Shown here piece by piece: positions 4,300-5,903 of a stretch of DNA of 5,903 nt (its first letter is position 1; every line of letters starts with the position of its first letter). The stretch covers positions 1 to 5,903 of the forward strand of contig JAGALN010000098.1 of the NCBI GenBank assembly GCA_017625185.1. The letters are read 5' to 3'. The translations under genes were made by a program, and so were the position numbers. The stretch comes from Clostridia bacterium. GTDB lineage: Bacteria > Bacillota > Clostridia > Monoglobales > Monoglobaceae. The notes under the pieces were generated by a model. It did not search any database, was not told where the DNA came from, and saw only the letters and a program-made list of their open reading frames with translations.

Positions 4300-5655
4300 A
4301 TGCCGATAGAGTTTCTCTATCTTGCGGTGGTCTTTGTGGTGGCGATTCTTGGTTTTACTGTGCTGAAAAGACCGTTGCACGAATGTATGTTGGCAGCATT
4401 TCTTGTAATTGTTGCGGTGACCGGAACCTGGGGTAATGTTTGGCAGTATATCTGGGGTGCTATGACAGAGTCCAGTTTATATGTCATCATTGTCTTTGTG
4501 GTATCTGCCATGCTGTTGTCGGAGACCAGTGTGATTGACGATTGTATTGCGATTATTCTTTCTGTTTTTGGCAGACTCCGGGGTGGAGCGGGATTTGTAG
4601 CAATCATTGGCAGTACCTATATGGGTTCCCTGTCCGGAAGCGGCCCCGGAAACGTGGCAACCACCGGTGTGTTTACCATTCCGGCAATGAAAAAATCGAA
4701 ATTTCCCGGGCATCTTGCTGCCAATGTAGAGGCTCATGCCAGCACGATGGGGAACATGATTCCGCCGGCAGGTATGATTGCCATTGCCTTTGCGATTCTT
4801 GACGGACTCTATCCCAACACCTACACCATGTCCCAATTCTGGATGGTGCTTTGGGGAATTGCCATCTGGTTTGTTCTACAGAGAATTGTTACCTTGTATT
4901 TCATGTGTCGGTATTATAAGGTAGAACCCATGACGAAAGAAGAAGTTCCGAGCATTCGTAAATCCTTGAAAAAGGGATGGAAGGCAATCTTTTTACCTAT
5001 TATTGTGTTCCTGCCTTTCTTGCTGACCAATAGCTACGGCGGTTTCTTTGAAAGCAGACTGGGCGAGGGTGCAGCAGCATTTTCCAGCAGTATTCTTTTG
5101 TTTATCCCATCTTTGATTGTGGTGTGTGGCGTATTGCTGTCGGGGAAAGAAACCATGAAGAAGGTTACCCCCAAGTTTGCGTATGATTCCATCCGCAAAG
5201 GGATGATGAGTGTTATCCCCACTTCGGCATTGGTGATGTTTGCCTACTTTTTGAGTAATGTTTTTGCTGAAATCAATGTAGAGGTTGCCATTGGAGAATT
5301 CATCAGCGGTATGAACCTGCCCTACTTTACTTTGATTCTGATTTTACCGTTGTTTACGGCAATTTTGGGAATGCTCATTCCCGGTTCTACCCAGGTTAAA
5401 ATCTTTGGCGGAATTATCATCAGCGTTTTGGCTGCTGCCGGTGGCAATCCGCTGATTGTTGCGGCAATGCTCCCTTGTATCTGCGGAGCAATGCACGGTG
5501 TTACCCCTCCCTATTGTGCTTGTGTCTATATCGCCATGGGAATTGCAGAAGCGGAACTAAAGCCTACCTTGAAAAATTGTGCCATCTGGATTCTTCTGCA
5601 CTATGTTTTGTCGGTGATTGTCCTGGCGGGTTGGCTGCCCATCTTTGGAATGTAA
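4300..5655 (+). CDS. TRAP-type transporter large permease (DctM-like)
   Basis: This 451-aa, very hydrophobic protein has about 11-12 predicted membrane segments, for instance near residues 5-22, 27-42, 58-75, 97-112, 155-170, 178-203, 228-244, 260-281, 302-323, 342-362, 366-390 and 427-447. The conserved re-entrant-loop motifs of DctM proteins are present in both halves: 'GSLSGSGPGNVATTGVFTIPAMKKSKFPGHLAANVEAHASTMGNMIPPAGM' in the first, and 'LGMLIPGSTQVKIFGG' with 'MHGVTPPYCACVYIAMGIAEAELKPT' in the second. It resembles the 12-TM part of fused TRAP permeases of the TAXI kind but lacks the N-terminal 4-TM part. TRAP systems import organic acids and related solutes with sodium, using a separate binding protein. 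The substrate cannot be told from sequence. The gene is preceded by lysR and followed after 18 bases by a small membrane protein, most likely in the same operon. An ion-transporter-superfamily permease that works without a binding protein is the main alternative. Confidence 0.85.
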   Translation: MPIEFLYLAVVFVVAILGFTVLKRPLHECMLAAFLVIVAVTGTWGNVWQYIWGAMTESSLYVIIVFVVSAMLLSETSVIDDCIAIILSVFGRLRGGAGFVAIIGSTYMGSLSGSGPGNVATTGVFTIPAMKKSKFPGHLAANVEAHASTMGNMIPPAGMIAIAFAILDGLYPNTYTMSQFWMVLWGIAIWFVLQRIVTLYFMCRYYKVEPMTKEEVPSIRKSLKKGWKAIFLPIIVFLPFLLTNSYGGFFESRLGEGAAAFSSSILLFIPSLIVVCGVLLSGKETMKKVTPKFAYDSIRKGMMSVIPTSALVMFAYFLSNVFAEINVEVAIGEFISGMNLPYFTLILILPLFTAILGMLIPGSTQVKIFGGIIISVLAAAGGNPLIVAAMLPCICGAMHGVTPPYCACVYIAMGIAEAELKPTLKNCAIWILLHYVLSVIVLAGWLPIFGM

Positions 5656-5673
5656 GGAACAGGAGGATATATC

Positions 5674-5903
5674 ATGAGAGAGAAGATATACAACATTTTG
5701 AATAAATTATACGGAATTGTGATGTTCATTGGTTTTTTTGCCGGAATCATACCGGTAATCCCGTTTGTCTTTGCAATCTGCATCGGCGGTCCGACAGGAG
5801 AAGCCATTTCCTTGTTTTTGGCAGATCAGTTCTATCCGGTTGTGATTGCCATTGCCTCGATTGCGGTCTTAATCGGTGTGGTTGCCATGTATGTGAACAA
5901 AAA
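5674..5903 (+). CDS. Small membrane protein, 5' part; possible TRAP small permease
   Basis: An open frame of 76 codons runs off the right edge. The ATG at 5674 has a strong AGGAGG site (5661-5666) 7 bases upstream and lies 18 bases after the permease stop, so it is translated as part of the same operon. The visible protein starts with a short basic amphipathic segment (MREKIYNILNKLYG), then membrane segments at about 13-38 ('VMFIGFFAGIIPVIPFVFAIC') and about 54-74 ('YPVVIAIASIAVLIGVVAMYV'). A four-helix DctQ-like small subunit of a TRAP transporter would begin this way and is expected at this position, but I see no decisive DctQ motif. It is partial, and the family call is inference from topology and context. 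Confidence 0.7.
   Translation, partial: MREKIYNILNKLYGIVMFIGFFAGIIPVIPFVFAICIGGPTGEAISLFLADQFYPVVIAIASIAVLIGVVAMYVNK

Noticed and set aside
1..5903. CRISPR arrays, tRNA or rRNA genes, insertion sequences, phage attachment sites
   Set aside because: I saw no regularly spaced repeats, no tRNA- or rRNA-like sequence, no transposase or integrase and no terminal inverted repeats; the window reads as ordinary chromosomal sequence.

Overview
The window looks like chromosomal DNA from an endospore-forming member of the Firmicutes (class Clostridia, plausibly Lachnospiraceae). The evidence is a clear SpoIIID sporulation regulator, strong AAGGAG/AGGAGG ribosome binding sites, near-consensus sigma-A promoters, T-rich intrinsic terminators and moderate GC content. 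I see no mobile element, CRISPR array, tRNA or rRNA. The family calls come from reading motifs, not from database searches.

Layout. (1) Positions 1-417 (+) hold the C-terminal 138 codons of a Clp/Hsp100 AAA+ ATPase, probably ClpB. (2) A perfect 21-bp-arm hairpin at 423-470 ends this gene and also serves the convergent spoIIID gene. (3) spoIIID (minus strand) has a plausible sigma-E promoter and a perfect match to the SpoIIID binding consensus in its leader. (4) A membrane-anchored family 2 glycosyltransferase (minus strand) is driven by a sigma-A promoter in the intergenic region near 1840. (5) Divergent to it, an ATP-grasp ligase (plus strand) has its own extended -10 promoter overlapped by an inverted repeat. 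It is split by a one-base frameshift in a T6 run at 2818-2823, directly after the catalytic 'E..GxRLSGG' segment. (6) After a 15-bp-arm terminator comes a LysR-type regulator with a perfect-consensus TTGACA-N17-TATAAT promoter overlapped by dyads. (7) A TRAP-type large permease follows after 41 bp, and after 18 bp comes the start of a small membrane protein that runs off the right edge. These last three probably form one operon, with the regulator as first gene.

Functional reading. The left part is housekeeping and stress (Clp) plus mother-cell sporulation control (SpoIIID). The middle holds two enzymes of unknown substrate, one likely acting on lipid-phosphate-linked sugars at the membrane. 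The right part is a self-contained regulated uptake module: LysR sensor, large permease and candidate small permease. A solute-binding receptor would be expected beyond the right edge.

Three genes (glycosyltransferase, ATP-grasp, lysR) have an in-frame ATG abutting the Shine-Dalgarno sequence and a second ATG exactly three codons later. spoIIID has an ATG too close to its Shine-Dalgarno and a well-spaced GTG two codons on. I place all four starts at the downstream codon. No completely new biological system is evident. The most notable anomaly is the frameshift, whose geometry (UUU UAA G) would also suit a +1 recoding site.
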